Source: Candidatus Colimonas fimequi (GTDB lineage Bacteria; Bacillota; Clostridia; Peptostreptococcales; Anaerovoracaceae). Taken from it: a stretch of 12,718 nt of DNA. Of this stretch, positions 6,256 to 12,718 are shown piece after piece (the first letter of the stretch is position 1; each line of letters starts with the position of its first letter). Under the pieces are notes generated by a model. The model had not been told where the DNA came from and made no database searches. It was given only the letters and a program-made list of their open reading frames with translations. The stretch lies in the NCBI GenBank assembly GCA_018065295.1, contig JAGHTQ010000118.1, positions 1 through 12,718 of the forward strand, given 5' to 3'. The position numbers were made by a program, and so were the translations under genes.

Positions 6256-6855
6256 ATGAGACAGTATCCTAAACCACTCAATAAGTTAATAAATGAACTT
6301 TCTCGTCTCCCAGGCATCGGTGGCAAGACTGCCCAGAGACTGGCTTTTCACATCCTGGCTATGGATGATAAGGACGTGTTTCAGTTATCAGATGCCATAA
6401 GAGAGGCTAAACAGTCAATGAGATACTGCTCATGCTGCGGTAATCTGACAGACGTGGACCCATGTGCCATTTGTTCAGACGACAGCAGAGATAAGAGCGT
6501 TATCTGCGTTGTAGAGAGTCCTAGAGACGTTGTAGCCATGGAGAAGATCCGTGAGTACACTGGTTACTATCACGTACTTCACGGTGCCATTTCACCTATG
6601 GACGGCATTGGCCCAGAGGACATTAACCTTAGAAGTCTTATCGCAAGACTTCAGGATGAGCAGGTTAAGGAATTAATCATTGCAACTAACCCTAATATCG
6701 AGGGTGAGGCTACTGCAATGTATATCGCTAGACTGATTAAACCATCAGGAATCAAGGTGTCAAGAATTGCTCACGGCATTCCTGTTGGAGGCGATCTTGA
6801 GTATGCTGACGAGGTCACTTTGCTTAAGGCTGTTGAAGGCAGAAGAGAGCTTTAA
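6256..6855 (+). CDS. recR: Recombination mediator protein RecR
   Basis: RecR works with RecO (and RecF) to load RecA on SSB-coated single-stranded DNA during gap repair. At 199 aa it is full length. The helix-hairpin-helix LPGIGGKTAQRLAF lies at 18-31, the C4 zinc finger uses Cys58, Cys61, Cys70 and Cys73, and a Toprim domain runs from about 81 (VICVVESPRDV) to 170. The Walker-like C-terminal GIPVGGDLEYADE is at 174-186. The ATG lies two bases after the ybaB stop with no separate strong Shine-Dalgarno, pointing to coupled translation from ybaB. It closes the dnaX-ybaB-recR unit; the next promoter follows about 40 bp downstream. Confidence 0.97.
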   Translation: MRQYPKPLNKLINELSRLPGIGGKTAQRLAFHILAMDDKDVFQLSDAIREAKQSMRYCSCCGNLTDVDPCAICSDDSRDKSVICVVESPRDVVAMEKIREYTGYYHVLHGAISPMDGIGPEDINLRSLIARLQDEQVKELIIATNPNIEGEATAMYIARLIKPSGIKVSRIAHGIPVGGDLEYADEVTLLKAVEGRREL

Positions 6856-6878
6856 ATAATTGAAATAAAGATTAAAAT

Positions 6879-6901
6879 AAAGTCAAAATAAACTTGACTT
6901 T
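6879..6901. repeat. Inverted repeat overlapping the rpmG promoter -35
   Basis: AAAGTCAA (6879-6886) and TTGACTTT (6894-6901) are perfect 8-bp inverted repeats separated by 7 bp. The right arm contains the TTGACT -35 hexamer. It could be an operator, or a weak 3'-end hairpin for recR, although no T-run follows it on the plus strand. Confidence 0.5.
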
Positions 6902-6922
6902 GACAGGGTGCTAATATACAAT
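6894..6922 (+). promoter_or_regulatory. Promoter of the rpmG-secE-nusG-ribosomal protein operon
   Basis: TTGACT (6894-6899), 17 bp, and TACAAT (6917-6922) each differ from consensus by one base. The predicted start is near 6929, about 75 nt before the rpmG ATG. A second TTGACA (6900-6905) overlaps but has a poor -10. The transcribed leader has a hairpin AAGAGC/GCTCTT (6956-6961, 6970-6975). Confidence 0.75.
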
Positions 6923-7004
6923 TATCTAGCGACTTTATGAAAACGATTAAAATCAAAGAGCTGAGAGATGCTCTTAATTTAGGTTGAACGGAGGATAACA
7001 TATC

Positions 7005-7154
7005 ATGAGAGTAAAGGTTATACTGGCTTGCACAGAATGTAAGCAGAGAAACTATAACACAATGAAGGAAAAGAAGAACAACCCTGACCGTATTGAACTG
7101 AAGAAGTGCTGCAGATTCTGCAAGAAGCACACTGTTCATAAGGAAACAAAGTAG
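7005..7154 (+). CDS. rpmG: Large ribosomal subunit protein bL33, zinc-binding (C+) form
   Basis: The 49-aa product MRVKVILACTECKQRNY...TVHKETK is bL33, a small 50S subunit protein near the E site. The paired CxxC motifs, CTEC (9-12) and CRFC (36-39), mark the zinc-dependent C+ form rather than the zinc-free paralogue that many Gram-positives induce during zinc starvation. The ATG follows CGGAGGATAACATATC, with GGAGG (6990-6994) ten bases upstream. It is the first gene after the promoter at 6894-6922 and precedes secE by 14 bp, the usual order in Bacillota. Confidence 0.95.
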   Translation: MRVKVILACTECKQRNYNTMKEKKNNPDRIELKKCCRFCKKHTVHKETK

Positions 7155-7168
7155 TAAGGGAGATAACC

Positions 7169-7441
7169 ATGGATAAGGGGTCAAACGAAATCAAGAGCAC
7201 CACTATCGAGAAGAAGGCAGAACAGACTTCACAGGCTAAGCCTAAGAAGGAGAAGAAGGAATCCGGTATTGTTTCTTACTTCAGAGGCGTTAAGCTGGAG
7301 ATGAAGAAGGTTGTATGGCCAACTCAGAAGGAACTTGGCTCATATACTGCCGTAGTTCTGGCTACTTGTATTGCATTTGCACTTCTTTTCTGGGGTGTAG
7401 ATACAGGCGTACTGGCAGCTATTAAGGCTGTTTGTTTCTAG
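7169..7441 (+). CDS. secE: Preprotein translocase subunit SecE
   Basis: SecE clamps the SecY channel of the Sec translocon in the inner membrane. The 90-aa length and single C-terminal transmembrane helix (about 57-82, TYTAVVLATCIAFALLFWGV) are typical of the short Gram-positive form. The amphipathic stretch ahead of it, YFRGVKLEMKKVVWPTQKEL (37-56), carries the diagnostic KKVVWPTQKE motif. Residues 1-32 are a charged, lysine-rich cytoplasmic extension. AAGGGAG (7156-7162) precedes the ATG. nusG follows 27 bp downstream, as in nearly all bacteria. Confidence 0.96.
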   Translation: MDKGSNEIKSTTIEKKAEQTSQAKPKKEKKESGIVSYFRGVKLEMKKVVWPTQKELGSYTAVVLATCIAFALLFWGVDTGVLAAIKAVCF

Positions 7442-7468
7442 GAAATACGGATTTAGGAGCTTAACACG

Positions 7469-8041
7469 ATGTCAGAAAACGAAAACAAGAAACTGGATTT
7501 AGAAGGTCTTGAAGGACTAAGAGGTGACGGCGAGGCAAGATGGTATGTTGTTCACACTTATTCAGGCCATGAAAATAAGGTAAAAGTTAATATAGAAAAA
7601 ATCGTCGAAAACAGAGGTATGCAAGACCTGATTCTCGATATCGTAGTTCCTACTGAAGATAGAGTAGAAGTGAAGAACGGACAGCGTAAGGTTAAGACAC
7701 GCAAGATGTTCCCAGGTTACGTACTTGTTAAGATGATCGTAACTAATGAATCCTGGTACCTGGTAAGAAATACTCAGGGCGTTACAGGATTCGTAGGTCA
7801 CGGTTCAGATCCTATTCCTCTTACAGTTGAAGAAGTAAGAAGAATGGGTATTGAGAAGATTTACATCGATCTGGACGTGAACGTTGGCGATACAGTAAGA
7901 GTTATCAATGGACCATTCGAAAACTTCATGGGAGTTGTCGAAGAGGTTAACATGGAGAAGCAGACACTGAGAGCTAAGGTTTCAATGTTCGGACGTGACA
8001 CACCAGTAGAACTGGATTTCGCACAGGTTGATACAATCTAA
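7469..8041 (+). CDS. nusG: Transcription termination/antitermination protein NusG
   Basis: NusG binds the clamp of RNA polymerase, affects pausing and links transcription to translation. The 190-aa protein has the NGN domain (about 24-125: WYVVHTYSGHENKVKVNIE, FPGYVLVKM, NTQGVTGFVG) and a C-terminal KOW domain (138-190: VGDTVRVINGPFENFMGVVEEV, ending ELDFAQVDTI). The first 20 residues form an acidic extension. TTAGGAG (7453-7459) precedes the ATG. It sits between secE and rplK; the 62-nt gap to rplK holds a TCCCTA/TAGGGA inverted repeat (8046-8051, 8072-8077) of unknown role. Confidence 0.97.
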   Translation: MSENENKKLDLEGLEGLRGDGEARWYVVHTYSGHENKVKVNIEKIVENRGMQDLILDIVVPTEDRVEVKNGQRKVKTRKMFPGYVLVKMIVTNESWYLVRNTQGVTGFVGHGSDPIPLTVEEVRRMGIEKIYIDLDVNVGDTVRVINGPFENFMGVVEEVNMEKQTLRAKVSMFGRDTPVELDFAQVDTI

Positions 8042-8103
8042 GAAATCCCTACTAGTAAATATTGACCCGATTAGGGAATCTTAAGAAAGGAGAAAATTCA
8101 GTT

Positions 8104-8529
8104 ATGGCAAAGAAGATAACAGGTTACATTAAGCTTCAGATTCCTGCAGGTAATGCTAACCCAGCACCTCCAGTAGGTCCTGCACTTGGTCAGCACGGTG
8201 TAAACATCATGGACTTCTGTAAGCAGTTCAACGCAAGAACTCAGGATCAGCCAGGAATGATTATTCCAGTAGTAATCACAGTTTATGCAGACCACTCATT
8301 CTCATTCATCACTAAGACTCCACCAGCAGCAGTTCTTCTTAAGAAGGCAGCAGGTCTGGATCACGCATCAGGTGAACCTAACAAGAAGAAGGTGGCAACA
8401 CTGACTTACGCTCAGGCAGAAGAAATCGCTAAGACTAAGATGCCTGATTTAAACGCAGCAAGCCTCGAAGCAGCTACTGACATGATTAAGGGTACTGCTA
8501 GAAGCATGGGAATCGTTATTGAAGATTAA
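8104..8529 (+). CDS. rplK: Large ribosomal subunit protein uL11
   Basis: L11 forms the base of the GTPase-associated stalk with 23S rRNA. The length of 141 aa is the family standard, and the N-terminal KITGYIKLQIPAGNANPAPPVGPALGQHGVNIMDFCKQFN is near consensus. The C-terminal RNA-binding domain runs from about residue 70 (TKTPPAAVLLKKAAGL) to the end (GTARSMGIVIED). The ATG at 8104 is supported by AAAGGAG (8086-8092) and by homology; an in-frame upstream TTG at 8062 would add 14 residues that the family lacks. rplA follows after 46 bp, the standard L11 operon. Confidence 0.98.
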   Translation: MAKKITGYIKLQIPAGNANPAPPVGPALGQHGVNIMDFCKQFNARTQDQPGMIIPVVITVYADHSFSFITKTPPAAVLLKKAAGLDHASGEPNKKKVATLTYAQAEEIAKTKMPDLNAASLEAATDMIKGTARSMGIVIED

Positions 8530-8575
8530 TTACGTGGGAGGCAATAAAGCCGATTGTACCACAAGGAGGTAAAAA

Positions 8576-9271
8576 ATGCCTAAGAGAGGTAAGAATTACA
8601 AGGCTATTACAGCTACATTTGACAAGCACGAACTTTTCGACGTAACTCCAGCTATGGAAACAGTAGTTTCAACAGCTAAGGCTAAGTTCGACGAAACAAT
8701 CGAAGTTCACGTTAAGCTTGGTGTTGACGGAAGACACGCTGACCAGCAGGTTAGAGGCGCAATCGTTCTTCCTAACGGTATTGGTAAGACTAAGAAGGTT
8801 CTCGTATTCGCTAAGGGACCTAAGGCTACAGAAGCTGAAGAAGCTGGCGCTGATTATGTAGGAGCAGAAGAAATGGCTCAGAAGATCCAGAAGGAAAACT
8901 GGTTCGACTTCGACGCTGTTATCGCAACTCCAGACATGATGGGTGTTGTTGGTAGACTTGGTAGAATCCTGGGACCTAAGGGATTAATGCCAAACCCTAA
9001 GTCAGGTACAGTTACTATGGACGTTACTAAGGCTATTCAGGAAACTAAGGCTGGTAAGGTTGAATACAGACTGGACAAGACAAACATTATCCACTGCCCA
9101 ATCGGTAAGGCATCATTCGGACCTGAGAAGTTAGAAGAAAACTTCAACGCACTTCTGGGAGCTATCATTAAGGCTAAGCCAGCAGCAGCTAAGGGTCAGT
9201 ATCTGAGAAGCGTTACATTAGCAGCAACAATGGGCCCTGGCGTTAAGGTTAACCCAGTTAAGATTGGATAA
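8576..9271 (+). CDS. rplA: Large ribosomal subunit protein uL1
   Basis: L1 binds the mobile L1 stalk of 23S rRNA and helps deacylated tRNA leave the E site; in other bacteria it also represses its own rplKA mRNA. The 231-aa length is typical. Conserved parts are GKTKKVLVFAKG (70-81), VIATPDMMGVVGRLGRILGPKGLMPNPK (the signature at about 121-148, GRLGRILGPKGLMPNPKSGT) and the C-terminal YLRSVTLAATMGPGVKV. The start has an excellent AAGGAGG (8563-8569) seven bases upstream. It is followed by the L10 leader that separates the L11 and L10 halves of the operon. Confidence 0.98.
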   Translation: MPKRGKNYKAITATFDKHELFDVTPAMETVVSTAKAKFDETIEVHVKLGVDGRHADQQVRGAIVLPNGIGKTKKVLVFAKGPKATEAEEAGADYVGAEEMAQKIQKENWFDFDAVIATPDMMGVVGRLGRILGPKGLMPNPKSGTVTMDVTKAIQETKAGKVEYRLDKTNIIHCPIGKASFGPEKLEENFNALLGAIIKAKPAAAKGQYLRSVTLAATMGPGVKVNPVKIG

Positions 9272-9288
9272 TTGACACGGATTTGAAA

Positions 9289-9395
9289 TCAAACAACCAA
9301 AGACAGCAGGAGGAGAAATCCTTAATCGAGAAATCCTGCCGAGGTACAATATAGATATATTGACCTCGCAAGCAGAATGCATACGAGGTCTTTTT
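9289..9395 (+). promoter_or_regulatory. L10 leader with transcription attenuator upstream of rplJ
   Basis: This untranslated stretch carries the conserved AGACAGCAGG of the L10 leader family (9301-9310), where the L10-L12 complex binds. GCAGG (9306-9310) pairs with CCTGC (9335-9339), enclosing AGGA-GAAA-TCCT. Two later structures exclude each other. CGAGGT-A-CAATATA (9340-9353) can pair with TATATTG-ACCTCG (9356-9368). Alternatively GACCTCG (9362-9368) pairs with CGAGGTC (9384-9390), followed by TTTTT, forming an intrinsic terminator. The first hairpin therefore acts as an antiterminator. By analogy with known L10 leaders, excess L10-L12 should favour termination. Confidence 0.88.
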
Positions 9396-9407
9396 ATAGC
9401 GTACCTA

Positions 9408-9423
9408 GGTGAAGCAATTCACC
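9408..9423 (+). other. GNRA-tetraloop hairpin in the rplJ 5' UTR
   Basis: GGTGAA (9408-9413) pairs with TTCACC (9418-9423) around GCAA, a GNRA tetraloop. It lies between the attenuator and the rplJ ribosome binding site (AAAGGAG, 9436-9442). It may be an mRNA stability element or part of translational control. Confidence 0.55.
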
Positions 9424-9454
9424 ACGATTCTTTAGAAAGGAGAACGCAATAAAA

Positions 9455-9946
9455 ATGAAAGAAGCTTATATCCAGAAGCAGGCTATTATTGATGAAATTA
9501 AAGACAAGTTCGAGAGAGCTGAATCAGCAGTAGTTATCGATTACATCGGTATCACAGTTGCTCAGGCTGACGAAATGAGAAAGAAGCTGAGAGAAGCTGG
9601 TGTTGATTACACAGTATATAAGAACACACTCGTTAAGAGAGCTATCGCAGACATGGGTTATGAAGATCTGGCAGCAGTTCTTGATGGACCAAGTGCATTC
9701 GCATTCAGCTATGACGATGCAACAGCACCTGCAAGAGTTCTGAACGAATCAATCAAGGCATACAAGAAGATGTCATTCAAGGGTGGTATCGTAGAAGGCG
9801 ATTTCTATGATAAGGACGCTATGCAGCAGATCGCTGACATCCCATCAAGAGACGTACTCATCTCAAAGTTCATGGGCAGCATCCAGTCACCTATCTCAAG
9901 CTTTGCAAGAGTTGTATCACAGATTGCAGAAGCAAAGGAAGCTTAA
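9455..9946 (+). CDS. rplJ: Large ribosomal subunit protein uL10
   Basis: L10 anchors the L7/L12 dimers to the ribosomal stalk base and, with L12, binds its own leader RNA. The 163-aa protein has the expected N-terminal rRNA-binding domain (KQAIIDEIKDKFERAESAVVIDYIGITVAQADEMRKKLREAG, then YKNTLVKRAI) and the C-terminal helix that carries L12 dimers (ISSFARVVSQIAEAKEA). The Shine-Dalgarno GGAG (9439-9442) is 12 nt from the ATG, slightly long. Upstream is an attenuator typical of rplJ. The 78-bp gap to rplL contains a hairpin ATTCAA/TTGAAT (9970-9987). Confidence 0.97.
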   Translation: MKEAYIQKQAIIDEIKDKFERAESAVVIDYIGITVAQADEMRKKLREAGVDYTVYKNTLVKRAIADMGYEDLAAVLDGPSAFAFSYDDATAPARVLNESIKAYKKMSFKGGIVEGDFYDKDAMQQIADIPSRDVLISKFMGSIQSPISSFARVVSQIAEAKEA

Positions 9947-10024
9947 TTTTAAGCGGTTTTACAAGAAGCATTCAATACATGTTGAATTAGCAACAATTTA
10001 TTAAATTTATAAAGGAGAAATAAA

Positions 10025-10387
10025 ATGAATATTGAACAGATCATCGAAGCAATAAAGAATATGACAGTTTTAGAACTGAACGAGCTGGTTAAGGCTTGCG
10101 AAGAAGAATTCGGCGTATCAGCAGCAGCAGGTGTTGCAGTAGTAGCAGCAGGTCCAGCAGCAGAAGAAGAAGAACAGACTGAATTCACAGTAGTTCTTAA
10201 GGAAGTTGGCCCAGAAAAGATCAAGGTTATCAAGGCTGTAAGAGAAGCAACTGGCTTAGGTCTTAAGGAAGCTAAGGCTGTAGTAGACGGCGCTCCTTCA
10301 AACCTTAAGGAAGACGTTGACAAGGCAGAAGCAGAAGCACTGAAGGCTGCTCTGGAAGAAGTTGGCGCAGTAATCGAACTGAAGTAA
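10025..10387 (+). CDS. rplL: Large ribosomal subunit protein bL12 (L7/L12)
   Basis: L7/L12 is the multicopy stalk protein that recruits translational GTPases. The 120-aa length is standard. Residues 1-33 are the dimerisation domain that binds L10 (MNIEQIIEAIKNMTVLELNELVKACEEEFG). An alanine-rich hinge follows (SAAAGVAVVAAGPAAEEEE), then the C-terminal domain from about 52 with KEVGPEKIKVIKAVREATGLGLKEAK, the factor-binding surface. AAAGGAG (10012-10018) precedes the ATG. A strong terminator 21 bp after the stop closes the L10 operon, so L12 could be made in excess of downstream genes. Confidence 0.98.
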   Translation: MNIEQIIEAIKNMTVLELNELVKACEEEFGVSAAAGVAVVAAGPAAEEEEQTEFTVVLKEVGPEKIKVIKAVREATGLGLKEAKAVVDGAPSNLKEDVDKAEAEALKAALEEVGAVIELK

Positions 10388-10408
10388 GATAACGACGTTA
10401 ACAACCAC

Positions 10409-10435
10409 AAGGCGTAGGAAATCCTACGCCTTTTT
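10409..10435 (+). terminator. Intrinsic terminator after rplL
   Basis: AAGGCGTAGG (10409-10418) pairs with CCTACGCCTT (10423-10432) around a 4-nt AAAT loop, and T-residues continue to 10435. The perfect GC-rich stem makes strong termination likely. Confidence 0.93.
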
Positions 10436-10463
10436 CTGTAATTAGAAGTCAAAGGAGCAAGGT

Positions 10464-11024
10464 ATGGCACTATTTGGCAAAAAGGATAACACAGTCAAGG
10501 GATGGATGGTAGACGATGAACAGGTCGCTACAAATAGACAGCTTCTTGACGAGAGATTCAGCGAACTTTTTGAAGTTGGCGCACTCAGAGAAGTTTACAG
10601 AGGTCGCGTGATCAGCATTTATGCTGTAGCAGAAAACAGCTATGGATTCATTCCATTTGATCGTATTCTGGGTGAAGACGATTTCTGGTTTAACTTTATC
10701 GATGCATTCGATATTAAGAGAGTACTTAAGGAAGAAAGATATTTCGAATCTGTTCTGAACATGAGACGCAAGGAGAAAAAACTTGGAGCTCTGACAGATG
10801 AAACAGCAGAGAAACTCCTTCAGATGCATGATAGTTATCTGGAGCAGGGAAAGAAAAAGATTACTCCTAAGAGAGAAAATAACTTATTCAGAGACAAGTT
10901 ATATTATGGACTTGAACGTCCAACAGAGATTTTTGATGAATTAGAGGATGCATTCCAGGCTAAGTTAGATGCAATGGATAATCCTGAACTAAGTGAAGAA
11001 GCCCCTGAGCAGGAAGAGGAATGA
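10464..11024 (+). CDS. Uncharacterised soluble protein between rplL and rpoB
   Basis: I do not recognise this 186-aa protein. AAAGGAG (10451-10457) lies six bases before the ATG. It has no transmembrane helix and no signal peptide. Residues 17-75 look like a mixed alpha/beta part rich in aromatics (REVYRGRVISIYAVAENSYGFIPF, then EDDFWFNFIDAFD). Residues 86-175 are strongly charged and helical (KEERYFESVLNMRRKEKKLG, DELEDAFQAKLDAMD), and the end is very acidic (SEEAPEQEEE). There are no cysteines and no catalytic signature. Many Bacillota have an RsmC-like methyltransferase gene here; this protein has no SAM motif. It lies between two strong terminators with no obvious promoter of its own, so it depends on read-through or on an unseen promoter. 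Codon use matches the neighbours. Confidence 0.85.
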   Translation: MALFGKKDNTVKGWMVDDEQVATNRQLLDERFSELFEVGALREVYRGRVISIYAVAENSYGFIPFDRILGEDDFWFNFIDAFDIKRVLKEERYFESVLNMRRKEKKLGALTDETAEKLLQMHDSYLEQGKKKITPKRENNLFRDKLYYGLERPTEIFDELEDAFQAKLDAMDNPELSEEAPEQEEE

Positions 11025-11109
11025 GGCTTCTGTGGTAATGTAACCGAAATTGCAAAAAATAATTTTCAAAAATCTTCAAAAACTTGTATACAATCAACAT
11101 ATAGTGGTT

Positions 11110-11154
11110 AAAACGAACGTGGTTACTGTAATTGGTGGAGACGTTCGTTTTTTT
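11110..11154 (+). terminator. Terminator with a 20-nt loop in front of rpoB
   Basis: AAAACGAACGT (11110-11120) pairs without mismatch with ACGTTCGTTTT (11141-11151), and the T-run totals seven (11148-11154). The 20-nt loop GGTTACTGTAATTGGTGGAG is unusually long for an intrinsic terminator. It lies 85 bp after the stop of the 186-aa gene and 112 bp before rpoB. It may simply end the preceding gene or act as an attenuator. Confidence 0.85.
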
Positions 11155-11176
11155 GGTGAAATTTAGAAAAAAACTC

Positions 11177-11213
11177 TTGATTATTTGACTGAGGTATATT
11201 ATTATATTAAACT
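11177..11213 (+). promoter_or_regulatory. Promoter region of rpoB
   Basis: TTGATT (11177-11182), 17 bp, and TATTAT (11200-11205) form a reasonable promoter. An overlapping TTGACT (11185-11190) with TAAACT (11208-11213) at 17 bp is a second, weaker choice. Because the terminator at 11110-11154 lies upstream, a promoter is needed here; the transcript leader would be roughly 50 nt. Confidence 0.6.
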
Positions 11214-11265
11214 GACTTTCAATGGAATTCGTGAAAAAAACGATAAAATATAAGGAGTGATGACA

Positions 11266-12718
11266 ATGCCAAATCCAATCCAATTAGGTAGAAAAGAGCG
11301 TATGACCTTCGGCAAAATCAACGAAGTAGCAGAGATGCCAAACCTTATTGACATCCAGACTGCATCCTACAAGTGGTTCGTTGAAGAAGGTCTTCGTGAG
11401 GTTTTTGAAGACATTTCCCCAATTAAGGATTACTCTGACAACCTTATTCTTGAATTCCTCGATTATACTGTAAGCGATGTTTCCAAGTATGACGAAGAAG
11501 AATGTAAGGAAAGAGACGCAACTTACGCTGCTCCAATCAGAGTAAAGGTAAGACTGGTTAACAAGGAAACTGGTGAAGTTAAAGAACAGGAAGTATTCAT
11601 GGGCGATTTCCCTCTCATGACTGACAAGGGAACTTTCGTTTACAATGGTGCTGAGAGAGTTATCGTAACTCAGCTGGTTCGTTCACCTGGACCTTACTAT
11701 GATGTAACTAGCGATACTAAGGGAAAGAAGAATCTGTATTCAACTACAGTAATTCCAAACAGAGGCGCATGGCTTGAATATGAAACTGACTCAAACGAAG
11801 TAATTTCAGTAAGAGTAGACAGAACAAGAAAGCAGCCTGTAACAACTCTCCTCAGAGCCCTGGGAATGGGATCAGATGCAGAGATTATTGACGTGTTCGG
11901 AGACGAGCCTAGACTCAGAAACACTCTGGACAAGGATACAACAAGCACTTATGAAGAAGGACTTAAGGAAATCTACAAGAAGCTGAGACCTGGTGAACCA
12001 CCAACAGTTGATAGTGCTCAGTCACTGTTCAATTCTATGTTCTTCGACCCTAAGCGTTATGATTTGGCGAAAGTCGGAAGATATAAATATAATAAGAAGC
12101 TCGGTCTGTACAACAGAATTGTAGGCGTTGTTACAAACGAGGACATCTTCGATCTTAATACAGGCGAACTGCTGGCTGAAGCAGGTCAGAAGATTGATAA
12201 GGATCTTGCTCTGCAGATTGAAAATGCAGGTACACCATTCATCATGGCACAGGACCCTAACAATGCAGCAAGAGTTACTAAGGTTATTGGTAACAGATTC
12301 GTTGACCTTGACAAGTACATCGAATTCGACGTATCAGATCTGAAGCTGGCTGATAGAGTTTATTATCCAGTTCTCAAGGAAATCCTTGAAGAAAACGAAG
12401 ACGAAGAATCAATCAGAACAGCACTGAAGCTGAGAAAGTTTGACCTTTCACCTAAGCACGTTCTGGTTGACGATATCATCGCATCAGTAAGTTATCTGCT
12501 CAACCTGGATTATGGTATTGGCCGCACAGACGATATCGACCATCTGGGTAACAGAAGACTTAGAACAGTTGGAGAACTTCTCCAGAACCAGGTAAGAATC
12601 GGTCTCTCAAGAATGGAAAGAACTATTAAGGAGAGAATGACTACTCAGGACATCACAGAAGTAACTCCACAGGGTCTGATGAACATTAGACCTGTAACAG
12701 CAGCTGTTAAGGAATTCT
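11266..12718 (+). CDS. rpoB: RNA polymerase beta subunit (3' partial)
   Basis: RpoB forms one jaw of RNA polymerase and much of the active site. The window contains the first 484 codons, starting MPNPIQLGRKERMTFGKINEVAEMPNLIDIQTASYKWFVEEGLREVF. Recognisable parts are the protrusion and lobe segments: FMGDFPLMTDKGTFVYNGAERVIVTQLVRSPGPYY, LRALGMGSDAEIIDVFGD and the fork-side DDIDHLGNRRLRTVGELLQNQVRIGLSRMER. The reading frame runs off the edge at AVKEF, just ahead of the rifampicin-binding cluster I, so resistance positions there cannot be read. I chose the ATG at 11266, eight bases after AAGGAG (11252-11257); an ATG at 11260 in the same frame is too close to that site. rpoC presumably follows outside the window. 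Confidence 0.98.
   Translation, partial: MPNPIQLGRKERMTFGKINEVAEMPNLIDIQTASYKWFVEEGLREVFEDISPIKDYSDNLILEFLDYTVSDVSKYDEEECKERDATYAAPIRVKVRLVNKETGEVKEQEVFMGDFPLMTDKGTFVYNGAERVIVTQLVRSPGPYYDVTSDTKGKKNLYSTTVIPNRGAWLEYETDSNEVISVRVDRTRKQPVTTLLRALGMGSDAEIIDVFGDEPRLRNTLDKDTTSTYEEGLKEIYKKLRPGEPPTVDSAQSLFNSMFFDPKRYDLAKVGRYKYNKKLGLYNRIVGVVTNEDIFDLNTGELLAEAGQKIDKDLALQIENAGTPFIMAQDPNNAARVTKVIGNRFVDLDKYIEFDVSDLKLADRVYYPVLKEILEENEDEESIRTALKLRKFDLSPKHVLVDDIIASVSYLLNLDYGIGRTDDIDHLGNRRLRTVGELLQNQVRIGLSRMERTIKERMTTQDITEVTPQGLMNIRPVTAAVKEF

Noticed and set aside
8062..8103. Upstream TTG start giving L11 a 14-residue extension
   Set aside because: L11 is 141 aa from the ATG at 8104, which has its own ribosome binding site; the extension includes the Shine-Dalgarno itself.
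9272..9300. TTGACA right after rplA as a promoter for rplJL
   Set aside because: At 16-18 bp downstream there is only an AACCAA-like sequence, with no acceptable -10. Read-through from rplKA into the attenuator explains the leader better.
9970..9987. ATTCAA-N6-TTGAAT in the rplJ-rplL gap as another activator site
   Set aside because: The spacer is six rather than four, there is no sigma-54 promoter nearby, and it sits inside a ribosomal operon, so similarity to the 4009-4053 sites is probably chance.
11065..11094. TTCAAA...TACAAT as a promoter in front of the rpoB terminator
   Set aside because: The -10 is fair but the -35 matches poorly, and the transcript would run straight into the terminator at 11110-11154. 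It is possible as an attenuated start but too weak to list.

Overview
The window looks like a chromosomal segment of a low-GC Gram-positive anaerobe, most likely a member of the Clostridia (Bacillota). The grounds are the gene order SRP RNA-dnaX-ybaB-recR, the rpmG-secE-nusG-rplKAJL-rpoB cluster, strong AGGAGG-type ribosome binding sites, and AGA-dominated arginine codons. This taxonomic placement is inferred from style and synteny; it was not tested by a search.

Left part (1-980): the end of a membrane transporter-like gene, a small four-helix membrane protein with its own intrinsic terminator, then about 100 bp holding two near-identical 33-bp direct repeats that can form hairpins, next to the terminator of the converging gene.

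Minus-strand module (986-4055): a PAS-AAA+-Fis type sigma-54 activator lies downstream of a class III PLP aminotransferase. In front of the aminotransferase is a full-consensus -24/-12 sigma-54 promoter. About 65-110 bp further upstream are two matching palindromes (ATTCA-N4-TGAAT), 30 bp centre to centre, which look like the activator's upstream activating sites. This is a self-contained regulatory circuit: a PAS sensor, its probable binding sites, a sigma-54 promoter and a probably catabolic enzyme. The aminotransferase mRNA has an odd leader, with a strong Shine-Dalgarno about 39 nt from the start codon and inside a 16-codon in-frame upstream ORF.

Plus-strand housekeeping part (4079-12718): a strong sigma-70 type promoter drives a short SRP RNA without an Alu domain, followed by dnaX, ybaB and recR (clamp loading and recombination). 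A new promoter then precedes rpmG, secE, nusG, rplK, rplA, an L10-type attenuator leader, rplJ and rplL, ending at a strong terminator. After it comes an unrecognised 186-aa gene, a second terminator with an unusual 20-nt loop, a promoter region, and rpoB, which runs off the right edge just before the rifampicin-resistance region.

Most of the window is ordinary conserved machinery. The items that merit attention are the sigma-54/aminotransferase circuit and its leader, the unknown gene between rplL and rpoB, the small hairpin repeats, and the RNA structures in front of rplJ and rpoB.
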